From Choristoneura fumiferana (taxonomy: Eukaryota; Arthropoda; Insecta; Lepidoptera; Tortricidae), in NCBI RefSeq assembly GCF_025370935.1, contig NC_133479.1, forward strand, positions 892,673-956,672: DNA of 64,000 nt. The letters run 5' to 3'. The notes beneath the pieces were generated by a model that searched no databases, had not been told where the DNA came from, and was given only the letters and a program-made list of their open reading frames with translations. Below, piece by piece: positions 48,901 to 57,860 of this stretch (the first letter of the stretch is position 1; each line of letters starts with the position of its first letter). The translations under genes were made by a program, and so were the position numbers.

Positions 48901-49321
48901 AACTATGGGTATACTGTACGGAACCCTCTACGCACCAATCTGACTCGCACGTGGGTATTTTTACCCGACTGCCCGAAGGAGGGTTATGTTTTTCGAGCAC
49001 ATGTATGTATGTATGTATGTATGTATGCATGTAAGTATGTTTGTATGTATGTATGCATGTAAGTATGTATGTATGTATGTGGGTATGTATGTCCATTTCT
49101 TTGGTCCACGCTGCAGCCTAAACGGCTGGACGGATTGTAACATATGAGGTATCATTGGATTCGTCATAACTGTCGGAGTGACTGTGAAGTCTCTAATTAA
49201 AAATAGAGATGTTAGTTGCGTTACCATATAGTATCCTTCTGGGCGGGCGCCGCAGCTGCGCCCCGTAGGCCGCCGCGTCGGGCTCCGCATCAGGCACACA
49301 CGTCCCTATAATGATCCCCAT
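36888..49321 (-). CDS. ZNRF2: ZNRF1/2-type zinc and RING finger E3 ubiquitin ligase (spliced)
   Basis: ZNRF1/2 are membrane-associated RING E3 ligases with an N-myristoylated N-terminus; they act at endosomes, lysosomes and plasma membrane. Minus-strand coding exons are 38433-38528 (C2HC-type zinc finger, KCPVCSKFVLPDDIECH and on), 38090-38195 (RING first half, GECVICLEELSAGDTIARLP) and 36888-36945 (RING second half, CIDQWFEVNRSCPEHPGD, stop). Phases match across all three, and the C-terminal half is almost residue-for-residue the ZNRF family pattern. The 5' exon at 49225-49321 is only a candidate: it has the right phase and begins Met-Gly with a nearby Cys, but it lacks the usual longer Ser/Gly-rich N-terminus. 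With it the protein would be 118 residues, much shorter than human ZNRF1 (about 227). Span confidence is limited by that exon; the family call is firm. Confidence 0.6.
37016..37222. repeat. dispersed repeat (AAACGGCTGAAC type)
   Basis: CTCAAAAACGGCTGAACAGA, TTTGAGAGCTACGATGCCAC and GCGTCGGGGGTTGAA recur in the same order at 53296-53492. A shortened relative lies at about 37545-37620. Confidence 0.65.
37627..37686. repeat. perfect-stem hairpin
   Basis: CGCAAGAAAACTCGTTTTCACGT and its inverse complement (with one G for A difference) are separated by about nine bases. This gives a stem of over 20 bp in the intron between the last two ZNRF exons. Confidence 0.75.
38090..38195 (-). CDS. ZNRF2: ZNRF RING coding exon (first half of RING)
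   Basis: This 106-nt exon follows acceptor GATTCCAG and precedes donor GTGAGC. It reads EDVLSDSKGECVICLEELSA, then GDTIARLPCLCIYHK. These are RING ligands C1-C2 (CVIC), C3 (PCLC) and H4 (YHK). The intron between it and 38433 is only 237 nt and is largely filled by a dispersed repeat. Confidence 0.93.
38225..38372 (+). repeat. dispersed repeat in the short ZNRF intron
   Basis: Contains CTTTTCACTTCTCATGCTCG, GTGACATAAAATGACTTTTT and AGGTAATCAGGTGTCAACAG. An inverse copy is at about 58678-58980, and partial copies are at about 25772-25855 and 55253-55405. It makes up over half of the 237-nt intron. Confidence 0.65.
38433..38528 (-). CDS. ZNRF2: ZNRF zinc-finger coding exon
   Basis: This 96-nt exon lies between acceptor TGTTACAG and donor GTTAGT. 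After two bases that complete a codon it reads IKCPVCSKFVLPDDIECHLV, then MCLTRPRLSYN. The CxxC..H..C spacing is the ZNRF zinc finger, and PRLSYN is the family's linker into the RING. It starts in phase 1 and ends in phase 1. Confidence 0.93.
39255..39464. mobile_element. TTAA-type palindromic MITE, copy 3, with extra sequence in the left arm
   Basis: The right arm and core match 29372-29519. In the left arm, after TTAGGGGCTGTTT, about 62 bp are inserted that contain a direct repeat of TAGCGTACCATAGTTT. The arm then resumes ACCATCCATTGATTAGTG. Confidence 0.8.
39470..43336. other. presumed ZNRF intron, no further exon seen
   Basis: AT-rich with short random ORFs. A 109-codon minus-strand ORF at 42849-43178 has no recognisable domain. 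No ZNRF-like N-terminal exon was found here. Confidence 0.45.
43337..44000 (-). mobile_element. SINE split into two halves by other repeats
   Basis: The SINE 3' part (43337-43470) and 5' part (43893-44000) are in the same inverted orientation, separated by about 420 bp. That gap includes an inverse copy (43505-43722) of the repeat at 30845. Confidence 0.55.
43505..43722 (-). repeat. dispersed repeat, inverse copy of 30845-31003
   Basis: GTGCTGCAGATGTTTATGGG, CGGTGGTG and TCAGGAGACCCACTTGCTCG are the reverse complement of the virilizer intron 8 repeat. There is a small internal duplication (ATCATCAGGAG twice). Confidence 0.65.
44845..45008 (+). repeat. imperfect direct duplication upstream of the secreted-protein gene
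   Basis: CTTCATTTTCCCGTTGCAAT with a following GGACTAGAA (44850-44890) recurs about 91 nt later as CTTTATTTTCCTGTTGCAAT with GGACTAGAA (44940-44990). It lies just before the ATG at 45030 and could be promoter or 5' UTR sequence. Confidence 0.5.
45030..46208 (+). CDS. unrecognised secreted Cys-rich, Thr/Pro-rich protein, two coding exons
   Basis: Exon 1 (45030-45252) starts MLLLLSCLVILPSARA, a clear signal peptide probably cleaved after Ala16. It continues FIDCSMACKQCRDELQD and YCAMCREC, two tight Cys clusters (CxxxCxxC and CxxCxxC), then a basic run CRERRRERRA with possible RxxR convertase sites. It ends in phase 1 before GTAAGA. Exon 2 (45820-46208, after TATCAACAG) completes a Glu codon and reads PPPGCPTPPDCTDTSSE, a Thr/Pro-rich stretch, and PCVPCMSMCPCP. 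It ends GALNKTDE with an NKT glycosylation sequon. The total is 203 residues with 15 Cys after the signal. The ATG follows a TTTTCCAG, so a 5' UTR intron is likely. It lies opposite to, and apparently within, a large ZNRF intron. I do not recognise the family, and no function is assigned. Confidence 0.72.
45490..45782 (+). mobile_element. tRNA-derived SINE, in the intron of the secreted-protein gene
   Basis: The head GGTGGCCTAGTGGTTTGACC has tRNA A-box character, and GGTTCAAATCC is a B box. The body and tail (CCCAGCAGTGGGACGTATAT) match the copies at 3605 and 14718. It fills about half of the 567-nt intron. Confidence 0.8.
46190..46196 (+). terminator. poly(A) signal inside the last codons of the secreted-protein gene
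   Basis: AATAAA at 46191-46196 reads as the Asn-Lys of the terminal ALNKTDE, 10 nt before the TGA at 46206. Cleavage 10-30 nt downstream would leave almost no 3' UTR. Later AT-rich signals could be used instead. Confidence 0.35.
46209..48997. other. intergenic/intronic, repeat scraps
   Basis: Contains repeat-like GC blocks at about 47060-47210 and 47340-47550 and a partial tRNA-derived SINE at about 48540-48690. No exon was supported. Confidence 0.45.
48998..49092 (+). repeat. ATGT microsatellite
   Basis: About 95 bp of ATGT units with a few ATGC/AAGT variants. Minus-strand ORFs full of His/Thr/Tyr/Ile across it are artefacts. Confidence 0.9.
49225..49321 (-). CDS. candidate first coding exon of the ZNRF gene
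   Basis: Minus-strand ATG at 49321 opens MGIIIGTCVPDAEPDAAAYG, then AQLRRPPRRILY plus G before donor GTAACG. Codon use is GC-rich, like the ZNRF exons. The phase-1 end gives Gly-Ile-Lys-Cys-Pro when joined to 38433-38528. Gly2 followed by Cys8 could support N-myristoylation and palmitoylation, as in ZNRFs, though the usual Ser/Thr at position 6 is missing. A GC-rich leader lies upstream to about 49580. An alternative is that it belongs to another gene, or that it is an internal exon starting at 49356 after a TTTTGTCGCAG acceptor (VVLWHVSDVNV then MGIII). Confidence 0.4.
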
Positions 49322-49359
49322 CACATTCACGTCCGACACATGCCACAACACCACCACTG

Positions 49360-52300
49360 CGACAAAACGCCGTCAGAATATCAAAATCCACGCACTTCTC
49401 TTGATGTATAAGTTTTAAAAAATTGGCCTGATTGGTACACAGTGTATAAGTGCAGTACTTCACTTTCACGCTTTAATAGCTTGATAAATCAGTCGACAGA
49501 CGTGAGGTCGCGCTGGCGGCTCCAGTGCGAGTGAACCGCGCTGGTCGGTTAGCCCGTTTGGCACGCCACCTGTGACGCGCAAATGCGTCACAGACGTATA
49601 TGTAAATACTTACTCCGCTATTTATAGATAAATATGAATGCTAGTTGACCACTACGGAAATAGGTTTAGGACCTTGAGTGTAGCAAAATTAGCGAAGGAA
49701 CAAAGGTTTTGTTGGTAACGTGAGCATTTTGTTGTTTTGTTTTACAAAGGAAAAAGTTTTCTTATTATTTTATAGAGAGTAAAGCAGTGCTAAAGAAACT
49801 TTTCTATATTTTTCTTTTTGATATTAACGTTTATCCTAAAAAATATTCAAAACCTGTGAAAGTTTACTCCCAAAGGATTTAGGTTTACTGGACGAAGATC
49901 GATTTTAAACTATTTTAAATGTCATAAAAAACAGGTTAATTAGAGAGAAAGAGAGAGTGAGAGAGTAGGCTATATTTACAGGAAGGTTTACTTTTACATT
50001 GATAACATAAGTGCATAGATAAATATGGATTACTTTTCGGGAAATACGACAATGACTCACTGCTGTTCGGTGGGACATTCCGAAGAGTAATTTTGCGTAA
50101 AAATACAGTTTATTGTTTTGTTGTGTATGTCTTTACGCTCTTATACTACTAGAGTTGTATCTGACAGGTGAAAAGGTCCCTATTCCATATAGGTATATGA
50201 TATGTAACAAGTGACAGTGTCAATCCACAACAATACATTGCCGATTTGGGAACTTCGATGTTAAACTGGGCTTCACATTTAGAACTAATTGTCAGTGTTG
50301 CTTGTATGTAAGTTTGCAGCACCCTTACTAGTCGGGTAATCTACTTTTTCAGTTCGCAATAAGGTTCAAGAAAGCACGACAGAAATAAAAGGCTTTGCCT
50401 TGCAATATTTATGTGTAAAAAAAAAAACATTTTATATCATAAGCTTTTTCGCTGACGGTGCTTGAACTTTGCTTAAAAATCCGAGCTCTACACTCTCGAG
50501 TTTCAATTCTACTCGACCACAGAAAGTGGCTAAAAATTCGCTTGACATATTGCAGCAAACAAAGAAAGAATTATACGAAACGAAGTTAAATTAGCGATCG
50601 GAGTCATGGGCAAAAGTAAGTGTATAAAAACAAATCCAGCCCTGACAGCCACAACTACCAGCAGCGGGCGGTCAACCAAAACATAAATAGATTTTAGTAA
50701 TTAGATTTGCGACGTGACGCGCTAGAGGCTAAACATATTGTGGTTGTGTTTTGTTGTCAACATAGTACCTAGGTTAGGTAGTAACTATAATAGCTACTGC
50801 CTGCAACTTTGTTTACAATTTACAAAGAATGCGTTTATCGATATACGATGGGTACTACGTAATTTCCGGCGGAAAAAAGTATCTTATATGTAAGTACTTA
50901 AATGTTAATCCAGGTTACCTATAATGAGGTTACAGTCAGCTTCATAACGTCGTTTTTTATTTCCGCTAACTTCGACAGATGACTTCCTTCATTGATAGAA
51001 ACCACAAGGTAATTTAACTTTTTGGTAATATTGAAAAAAAAACCTTTTTTTATTCATACATACTTAACGAGTATCATTTTCGTGTCTTGCCACATAAGAG
51101 AAACCTATATAAAGACACCACACTTTTTTAACGTTCTTTTAATAAGTATGTGAGAATTAAAAACACTTTAGTTACGGACTTTAAAAAAAAACATACCTAC
51201 TTAAATTAAAACTGTTACTTTTATAATATAATATTAGTAGGACAAGAATTAGGTACGTGTGAGGCACGATGTTTGAGAAGCTTCAAATCTACTTACAAAA
51301 TGTGCATCAGAATAACATCGACATTTTATTAAATAAAGTCTAGAATAGAAACCCCAAGAGTGACGAAAAGCCAGATCGCGTGCGGCTAATCTACACATAA
51401 TTACTGCCCTTGAACGATAAGGCATCTCAATGGCCCTTCGTGTCTTCTATCACCTTCACTCATTTGTTAAGGTAATAGGTGCGTGAAGGAGAGGGTACTT
51501 TCGAATTTGATGGAACCTCGATTACGGTTACTGGGCCCTTTTTGCCGGTTGCCGCTCAGTGTGCCTTTTAAATCGTGGTGCCTTAAAGGGCACACTGAAA
51601 ACGACTCGACTTTCCCGACTAAACTGAATCCAGGTAACGACATACTTAGTTAATTGTGCTCGCCTTCCTGGTTAATTTTTATTTGTCTAACCTCTATCTT
51701 CTTAAAGCTCGAATAAAAACTGCTTTGAGGGAGACTTACGTTCAGCAATAGACGTTTTTCGGCTGACGATTTGTGCAAAATCTGTGTTACAGCATAAAAA
51801 TAAGCAGCAGTAAAAAAGGCTGTTATAAATGTAGTGATGATTGACAACATAAACTAACATCAAAGAAATGAGAACGTTAGAATAGCATGACAATACACTA
51901 CACCCGAAAGTATCAAATTACAACCAGAAATTACGCAAGTTGGATTAACACCGGTGACAAACGACGCGACAATTCACGCAAGAGAGCAAGCGAACTTGTG
52001 TCGCCCGATCTAATTGGTAACTCGCACACGCGACAAGTCAAAGCTAGTTTGAAAACAAGGAGTAGATGGTGAGCGTCGCGTCGATGTGGTAGAAGCACAC
52101 TGACATCAGTGGTGCCGCCGAAACAAATTGCTTCCCATCCGGATTGCCTATTTTTTTTTTACAAGAAGTTCGTAATGACAAGCATGGCTAAGCTTGCGTA
52201 CATTAAGTGCGCTGCTGCGAAGTGCCGCATCCGAAGACATTATCTAGCTTACGCACTCAGCGACACTATGCGACTGCTATAACTCACAAACTAACACTTA

Positions 52301-52487
52301 TTGTAACCGCTTATAAACTTTTTATCTCACTAGTGGAGTTCGTATTCTTTCAAGCTTCATCTTCGTATACTATTCGGCGGTAACCGATCTAAATTTCATC
52401 TCACACTTCATTGGAAAGCAGTGGCTTGGAGTTTTTTTTTAAGGCAGATTTCAGAGACAGAAGCGTGAGTTAGATATGTCTTCAGTG
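49360..52487. other. upstream of the candidate ZNRF first exon, otherwise empty
   Basis: 49480-49580 is GC-rich and could be the minus-strand promoter/leader of the exon at 49225. The remainder is AT-rich with no coding or repeated structure that I can support. Confidence 0.4.
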
Positions 52488-52843
52488 TATATGTCGGCGG
52501 CCGATCGTAAAATCCGCCAAATCACGAAATTCCTAGGCGTATCGTGAAATGGCGCCATTTCATGAATTGGCTAAGGGTCATCCGTTAAACGATTTGCCTA
52601 GTGACGTTTACGCAGATCATGAAATTCCTAGGCACATCATGAAATGCCGCCATATCGGTTTTGGCACTTTGCCGGTCGCTGCCGCGGCACGCTCGCTTCG
52701 CTCGCTCGGCTCGTGCGTTGTAGTCACCATTCATACTAACCGCTCGTCGTACCAAATTTTTTTTCCAAAGAAAAGGCGCCATTCCATGATATGCCTAGGA
52801 ATCTTGTGATCTGGCGGATTTTACGATCGGCCGCCGACATATA
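52488..52843. mobile_element. MITE-like element with about 50-bp terminal inverted repeats
   Basis: TATATGTCGGCGGCCGATCG and on to CCTAGGC (left) is mirrored by the right end (GCCTAGGAAT to CGACATATA) with only a few mismatches. The 356-bp element has no transposase. A relative is at 55610-55793. Confidence 0.85.
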
Positions 52844-53023
52844 CAACACAAGACAGACTAGACAAGGCAACGCACCAGCCCCCAGGCAGCAGTGGCAGTC
52901 ACGCAATACTTTTACGAGCCTAAACTAATTCATTGATAAAGCCGATAGCCGGCCTTGACGCGGTATTATGTGCGACCGCTTTAGATTACCTCACTTGTGT
53001 TTTTGGCCACTTCCTAGAATTTG

Positions 53024-53207
53024 AATGAGGGTTTTCACAGAGGCGAAATATCGCTAGATGGCGTTAGCATCGAGAGTTCCGTTTGACGTTTGCTCGTGAT
53101 TGGTTAAAAAACTAAATGAGCCAATCGCAAGCAAACGTCAAACGTCAAACGGACCTCACGACACTAACGCCATCTAGCGATATTTCGCCTCTGTGATAAC
53201 CCTCATT
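53024..53207. mobile_element. 184-bp foldback element
   Basis: The left arm AATGAGGGTTTTCACAGAGG then CGAAATATCGCTAGATGGCG is almost identical to the inverse of the right arm, and the inner arms (CCGTTTGACGTTTGC) also pair. Related half-sequences occur near 32050 (ATATCGCTAGATGGCGTTAC). Confidence 0.85.
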
Positions 53208-53295
53208 AAGTAGATTCCTGGGTAAAAAAGGTCTATTCAGTTCGTCAATTAGATTATCATAAAGTATTGGACACAAAAACCTAACCTAACTTAAC

Positions 53296-53492
53296 CAACA
53301 AAAAGTTGGAAGAACCCCGACTTTGTCACTTCAAACTTTCATATCGCAAAAACGGCTGAACCGATTTTGATAAATTATGTCTAAGAATCATCGCTAGAAA
53401 ACCTGCTTTAAATTAAAAAAACCGCATTAAAATACGAGCCCCGTTTAAGAGCTACGGTGCCACAAACAGACACTCTTTTTGCGTCGGGGGTT
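53296..53492. repeat. dispersed repeat, same family as 37016-37222
   Basis: Contains CAAAAACGGCTGAACCGATT, AGAGCTACGGTGCCAC and GCGTCGGGGGTTAAAAAG in the same order and orientation as at 37016. Confidence 0.65.
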
Positions 53493-54477
53493 AAAAAGTA
53501 AACTTACCCAATCTGGATAGTTGAAGACAGAACACCATTAAAATGCTATGCAACTTAATACGTACGGACGTGCTAATTCCCACGTCGCTGTTGGAAGGTA
53601 GAACATTCGAAATATAGAAAAGCTATTAACAGAAAAAATAAGCCGTAAACACGTTTCTTATTTTAGCGAAGAGTTCGCATATCTTTCACAGATAGAACAT
53701 TCTGACATTGTAATAAAATACTTCAAAAATAACAACTTAGGGTGTCCCGAAGTCCCGCTCTTATTTTTTGTTTAATAAAAAAAAAGCTAAAAAGAATTTC
53801 AATTGCAATTTTTAAAGCAATTGTTAAAATAGATTTATTTTCAGTGTATGATAACCAGATGGTTCCAAAACAATCAGCGCCGTTCGCAAGACCGGCAGTT
53901 TTTGCTGATTTAGGACCATTGAGTGACATGCACGTACATTTTTCCATGTCGTCACAAATAAATGTTTCCTTTCTTTCAATTTTAAATGAGAGCTAATTTG
54001 CTATCACTAAAATCCTATTACACAAGTAGCCTGAATATTACTCCTACTATTAGATACTATCAGTAGTTGCCAGTTGCTAACTCTGTAACGAACTCCCACA
54101 ACCGCTCTCAAGAGAACAAATAAGAAAGAAAAAAAAAGTTAGTCGTCAGAGCGAAACTTAGCGAAATCCGAGTAGGGTACATGCACAAGTCTCGGCGAGA
54201 TTAATATCAAGCAATCGGGGTAAACGATGGCGGTCTCGCCTGACGAGGGATGGCGGAAACTACCGAACTGTCATTCGGCTCGCACTCTCGGGGGATGTTT
54301 TTGTTTGATTCATTCCTTTGTTTTTGGAGAGAATGGCGGGTCATCATTTACCTCGCAAGGGGGACCACGGCACCGATGAGAACTAGCCAATCGGAGAGTT
54401 ATTACCAGTCGGAGTTGCTGGATGCGTGACTAAAGTAGCCGCAATAGTACTTTAGTACAATATTTCAGCAGATGGTT

Positions 54478-54702
54478 CATATCATCGTCTCAGCTTATAT
54501 ACTTCCCACTTTAGCGCACAGGCCTCGTCAAATTCAAAATATCTTTGTTCAATTTAGGCTATACCTAACAAGCACTTGGCTACGAATCTAAAAAAAACAT
54601 CTACCACCGATTCGGATGAACCTCTGTTGATAAGAATCCGGCAAGAAACACGAGGTATATTCCCTATCAGAACCAGAGGGCTTGCGCCGTAATTCCCACA
54701 AT
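54478..54702 (-). mobile_element. SINE 3' part interrupted by an inverted LINE tail
   Basis: SINE sequence (54478-54526, TCAGCTTATATACTTCCCAC to CACAGGCCTC) resumes at about 54666 (ATCAGAACCAGAGGGCTTGC). The block between, 54527-54665, is an inverted LINE 3' end like 1125-1417 (AATCCGGCAAGAAAC). Confidence 0.7.
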
Positions 54703-55179
54703 TATTATATCATCTATTCAAAAGCTCCTCTCCTCGCTCGCACATTCAAGTTTTGCATAATATTGTCAAGTACCCCATTAAAAGCAAGCGTCACTAGGTA
54801 TATCAAGACTTTCGTAGCTCTTGAACACACCATTATTCTGTTACCATGTAATTAATAATTTCAATTGTAAAGTAATTGTATGTACAGTAATTTGTCACGT
54901 AAAGTATCTCACGTTTTAATTTAACTAAAGAACTCATTCACGTGTCTTTGAATAGTTCAAAATTAAAAAAGATACGCCGTCACGTTCAGTGCTAGTAGTC
55001 AATGGCCGTGCTTTGTTTAGTTTTGAAATATAAATAATAATGAACACTCTTTACAATAATTAGCTGCCGACATTAATCTGTTGTGTGTAAAAATTACTGA
55101 ATAAATAACTGTATTGTGAAAAAAAAACAATGGCGGCACAGGTTAAACCTTATGGCCTCTGAAGTATTGTATAATCAAA

Positions 55180-55550
55180 GCCAGTCTCGTGAGTTTTTCG
55201 AAATTCATTTGCGAAATTACATTCGACATTAACCACAAGCTTTGAGTTATCTCCCCACTACACCGTATCATGCCATAACCGTAATAGGAACGAGTCAGGA
55301 ACGGAATGTCAAGCGCATACATGACACGCGACGGCGACGATTGGCTAAGAAACATGCCAGTGGGCATAGTCTCATGCTGTTCAATACAAAGAATATATGG
55401 GTAGAGACCTTTACGGTGAACCTGCGAAGCTTCAATGGTGCCAAACCGCACTGGGCCCGCGTGGGAATTGTTCAAGCACTCATTCGCATTCTTATAACGA
55501 CGCCGCGCCGTGGTAATATATGGGTAGAGAAACCTTTACGGTGAACCTGC
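55180..55550 (+). mobile_element. SINE fragments with inserted repeat and partial duplication
   Basis: SINE body pieces (55180-55245, 55408-55475) flank a segment (55253-55405) of the family at 58678-58980. GGGTAGAGACCTTTACGGTG at about 55397 recurs, with small changes, at about 55522. Confidence 0.55.
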
Positions 55551-55609
55551 CGCATATCACGATGTGCCTGAGAAATAATGCAGATCGATTGCATTGTATT
55601 CCTAGCTCT

Positions 55610-55793
55610 ATTCTAACTGGTGGCGCCAATGGAGCGAGCGTGCCGCGGCTGTGCCAGAACCGATAATGATAAGGAATTTCATATGCCTAGACGTCACTTC
55701 GCTAAACAGTTTTGAACGCGGATAGCCAATTCGCGGCACGATATGCCTAGGAATTTCGTGATCTGGCGGATTTTACGATCGGCCGCCGACATA
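55610..55793. mobile_element. partial copy of the element at 52488-52843
   Basis: The right terminus (CTGGCGGATTTTACGATCGG then CCGCCGACATA) and internal blocks (GAGCGAGCGTGCCGCGGC) match. The left terminal repeat is absent. Confidence 0.7.
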
Positions 55794-56164
55794 GGCAAGC
55801 CCTATGAGTGACGTAGATGTAAGAGTATAAGTACCATTGTGCTTCAGCGAGCTTCTGTGTCACTATTTTCGCGAATATCGAACAAATGAAAAGCTCGCCG
55901 AGCTACAAGCAGACGAACTTTCTCGAACGTCTATCTGGCCCTTCAGTCCCTAAGACATAATGCCATCGACTTATTCACAGCCTCGCTTCGCTACTCCGAT
56001 GAAACCCCTTTAGTTTGTCAAAGGGCTTATAAACAGGGTAGATATTTATTATGTTTACGAATTACAACAGGAAAGCTGACGTTAACGTTGTCGTGATGGA
56101 TCAATACAAAGAAAAGTCAATATTTCATCATCATCATCATCATACAGTTCATCGTAAGCTGCAA

Positions 56165-56305
56165 ATTGAAGAATCTTGCGCACATTCTTACACGAAGAAA
56201 TTCAATGTTGTGTGCAAAGTTCCCAATCAGCACTAGCCCGCGTGGTAACTGCGACCCAATCCCTCTCATACTGAGAGAAGGCTTGTGGCCTGCAGCCGGA
56301 CATTT
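56165..56305 (+). mobile_element. SINE 3' fragment
   Basis: Degenerate plus-strand copy of the SINE body (CAAAGTTCCCAATCAGCACT and CCTCTCATACTGAGAGAAGG). It abuts the foldback element at 56306. Confidence 0.55.
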
Positions 56306-56661
56306 GCAATGTGTTATTTTTGATTTCCATTAACTTTAAGGCAACATTAAACGATACGAATGAAGTTAATTTCTCCAGAACAATAGCAGCCTAACTCTTA
56401 CTGTTTAAAAGATAATCAAAAATTAAGATAATTAATTTTACTCAGTAAAACAGTGCAAAAGTTCTTAATTCGTGTTTTTTTCTGAAATCCGTAACTAAAG
56501 TGTTTTTGATTCACAGATATTTGGCAAAGAAGATTAAAAAAGTGAGTGTTTTAAACAGTAAAAGTTTAGGTCACTAGTGTCTTGGAGAAATGAACTTCAT
56601 TTGGCCTGTTGAATGTTGCTTTAAAGTTAACGGAAATCAATAGTAACACAATGCAAATGCG
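56306..56661. mobile_element. 356-bp foldback element
   Basis: TTTGCAATGTGTTATTTTTG then ATTTCCATTAACTTTAAGGC is mirrored by GCTTTAAAGTTAACGGAAAT then CAATAGTAACACAATGCAAA. Inner blocks (CTTACTGTTTAAAA/TTTTAAACAGTAAAAG) also pair. A half-copy is near 38700-38780. Confidence 0.75.
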
Positions 56662-56971
56662 ATACACGACAAAAGATAATTACAGAGGCAGGTACAGTTG
56701 AATCAATCGTGAAACTACGTTTCAAATTCTATAGTACACTCATCACGACATTTTAATTATTCTATTAAGCATACGCGTCAAACACATCGGTACAGTGTTA
56801 GAAAATGAACTGAAAATGATGGGACGAGGGTACAATTTGCTGGGAATTATATTTTAATCACAGGAGACTGTTGCTACGAAGTGCTACGGTGCTACGGCGT
56901 AGAGGTGCTACGGGCGGGAGGAACACCGTACAATTGACAACAAATTCTAATGAAAGTTTAAAGTATAAACT

Positions 56972-57118
56972 TTAGGGGATGTTTCACCATCCATTGATTA
57001 GTGTTAACTGGCGGTTAGGTGTGATGCCGTCTCTATTTGTTTTGTTCGAATAGACGGAGACGGCATCACATTTAACCGTCGGTTAACGCTAATCAGGGGA
57101 TGGTGAAACAGCCCCTTA
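56972..57118. mobile_element. TTAA-type palindromic MITE, copy 4
   Basis: Nearly identical to 29372-29519 in both arms and core. The ends are TTTAGGGGATGTTTCACCAT and GGTGAAACAGCCCCTTA. Confidence 0.85.
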
Positions 57119-57729
57119 GATAATTGTATTAATTGAAAAAAATAATTATAAGATTCTACGAAAACGCAAAAGTTTATCGGTTGTGTCGGACGAACTTGCA
57201 TCACGTCACACAGACAAAAATTTCGTAGAATTTCGTTTCGCAGAACTGTTTCATAGAATATTTGGTAACAATTTTATAACATCATTGCGACATATATATC
57301 GTTTATTTAAGACTTGCTCGTCAGGACAAAATATACTAAATTCATTTAGCGAAACCTATACTTTTCAACACGGTGCGTGGTATTTTCCGTATGTTACGTG
57401 AAGTATTGATTGACATACAAGTACAAGCGTGATGTATAGCTATAGACTAAGGTCACTAAGTACCTCGAATCGATAGCAGAACGATTAGAATTGTCATCGG
57501 CGACCATGCTACACGAGCACCACTTTCTCTGACATACTAGATGTAAGATAGACATGCTTCAACGTTTGTAGAATTTTGAATAAAAAAAATATTGTAACAC
57601 ATGAGAAACGTGATATTTTACGAGGTCAAGTTTTACTAATGAACTAAAAGAATTTCCTTGCTCACCCGCGACCTTACGATAGCTAAGCTTATGCAAAATA
57701 TGCGTGTTCATGCAGTTCCTCCACCTCCA

Positions 57730-57860
57730 CACTGTAAGAACACACACAAATCACACAAACCCATCTATCACCACCACCACACTACACTGACGCGTTTCGA
57801 ACTCAACCAGAGCTCATCTTCAGAGTGACACAACCGTACACCATGCTACCAGTTGTTAGA
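57730..57860 (+). repeat. dispersed repeat with GACGCGTTTCGAACTCAACC motif
   Basis: The motif, followed by AGAGCTCATCTTCAGAGTGA, recurs in inverse orientation at about 62615-62720. Confidence 0.6.

Noticed and set aside
48893..49299. Minus-strand ORFs rich in His, Thr, Tyr and Ile
   Set aside because: They are translations of the ATGT microsatellite. The real signal in this stretch is the other frame at 49225-49321.
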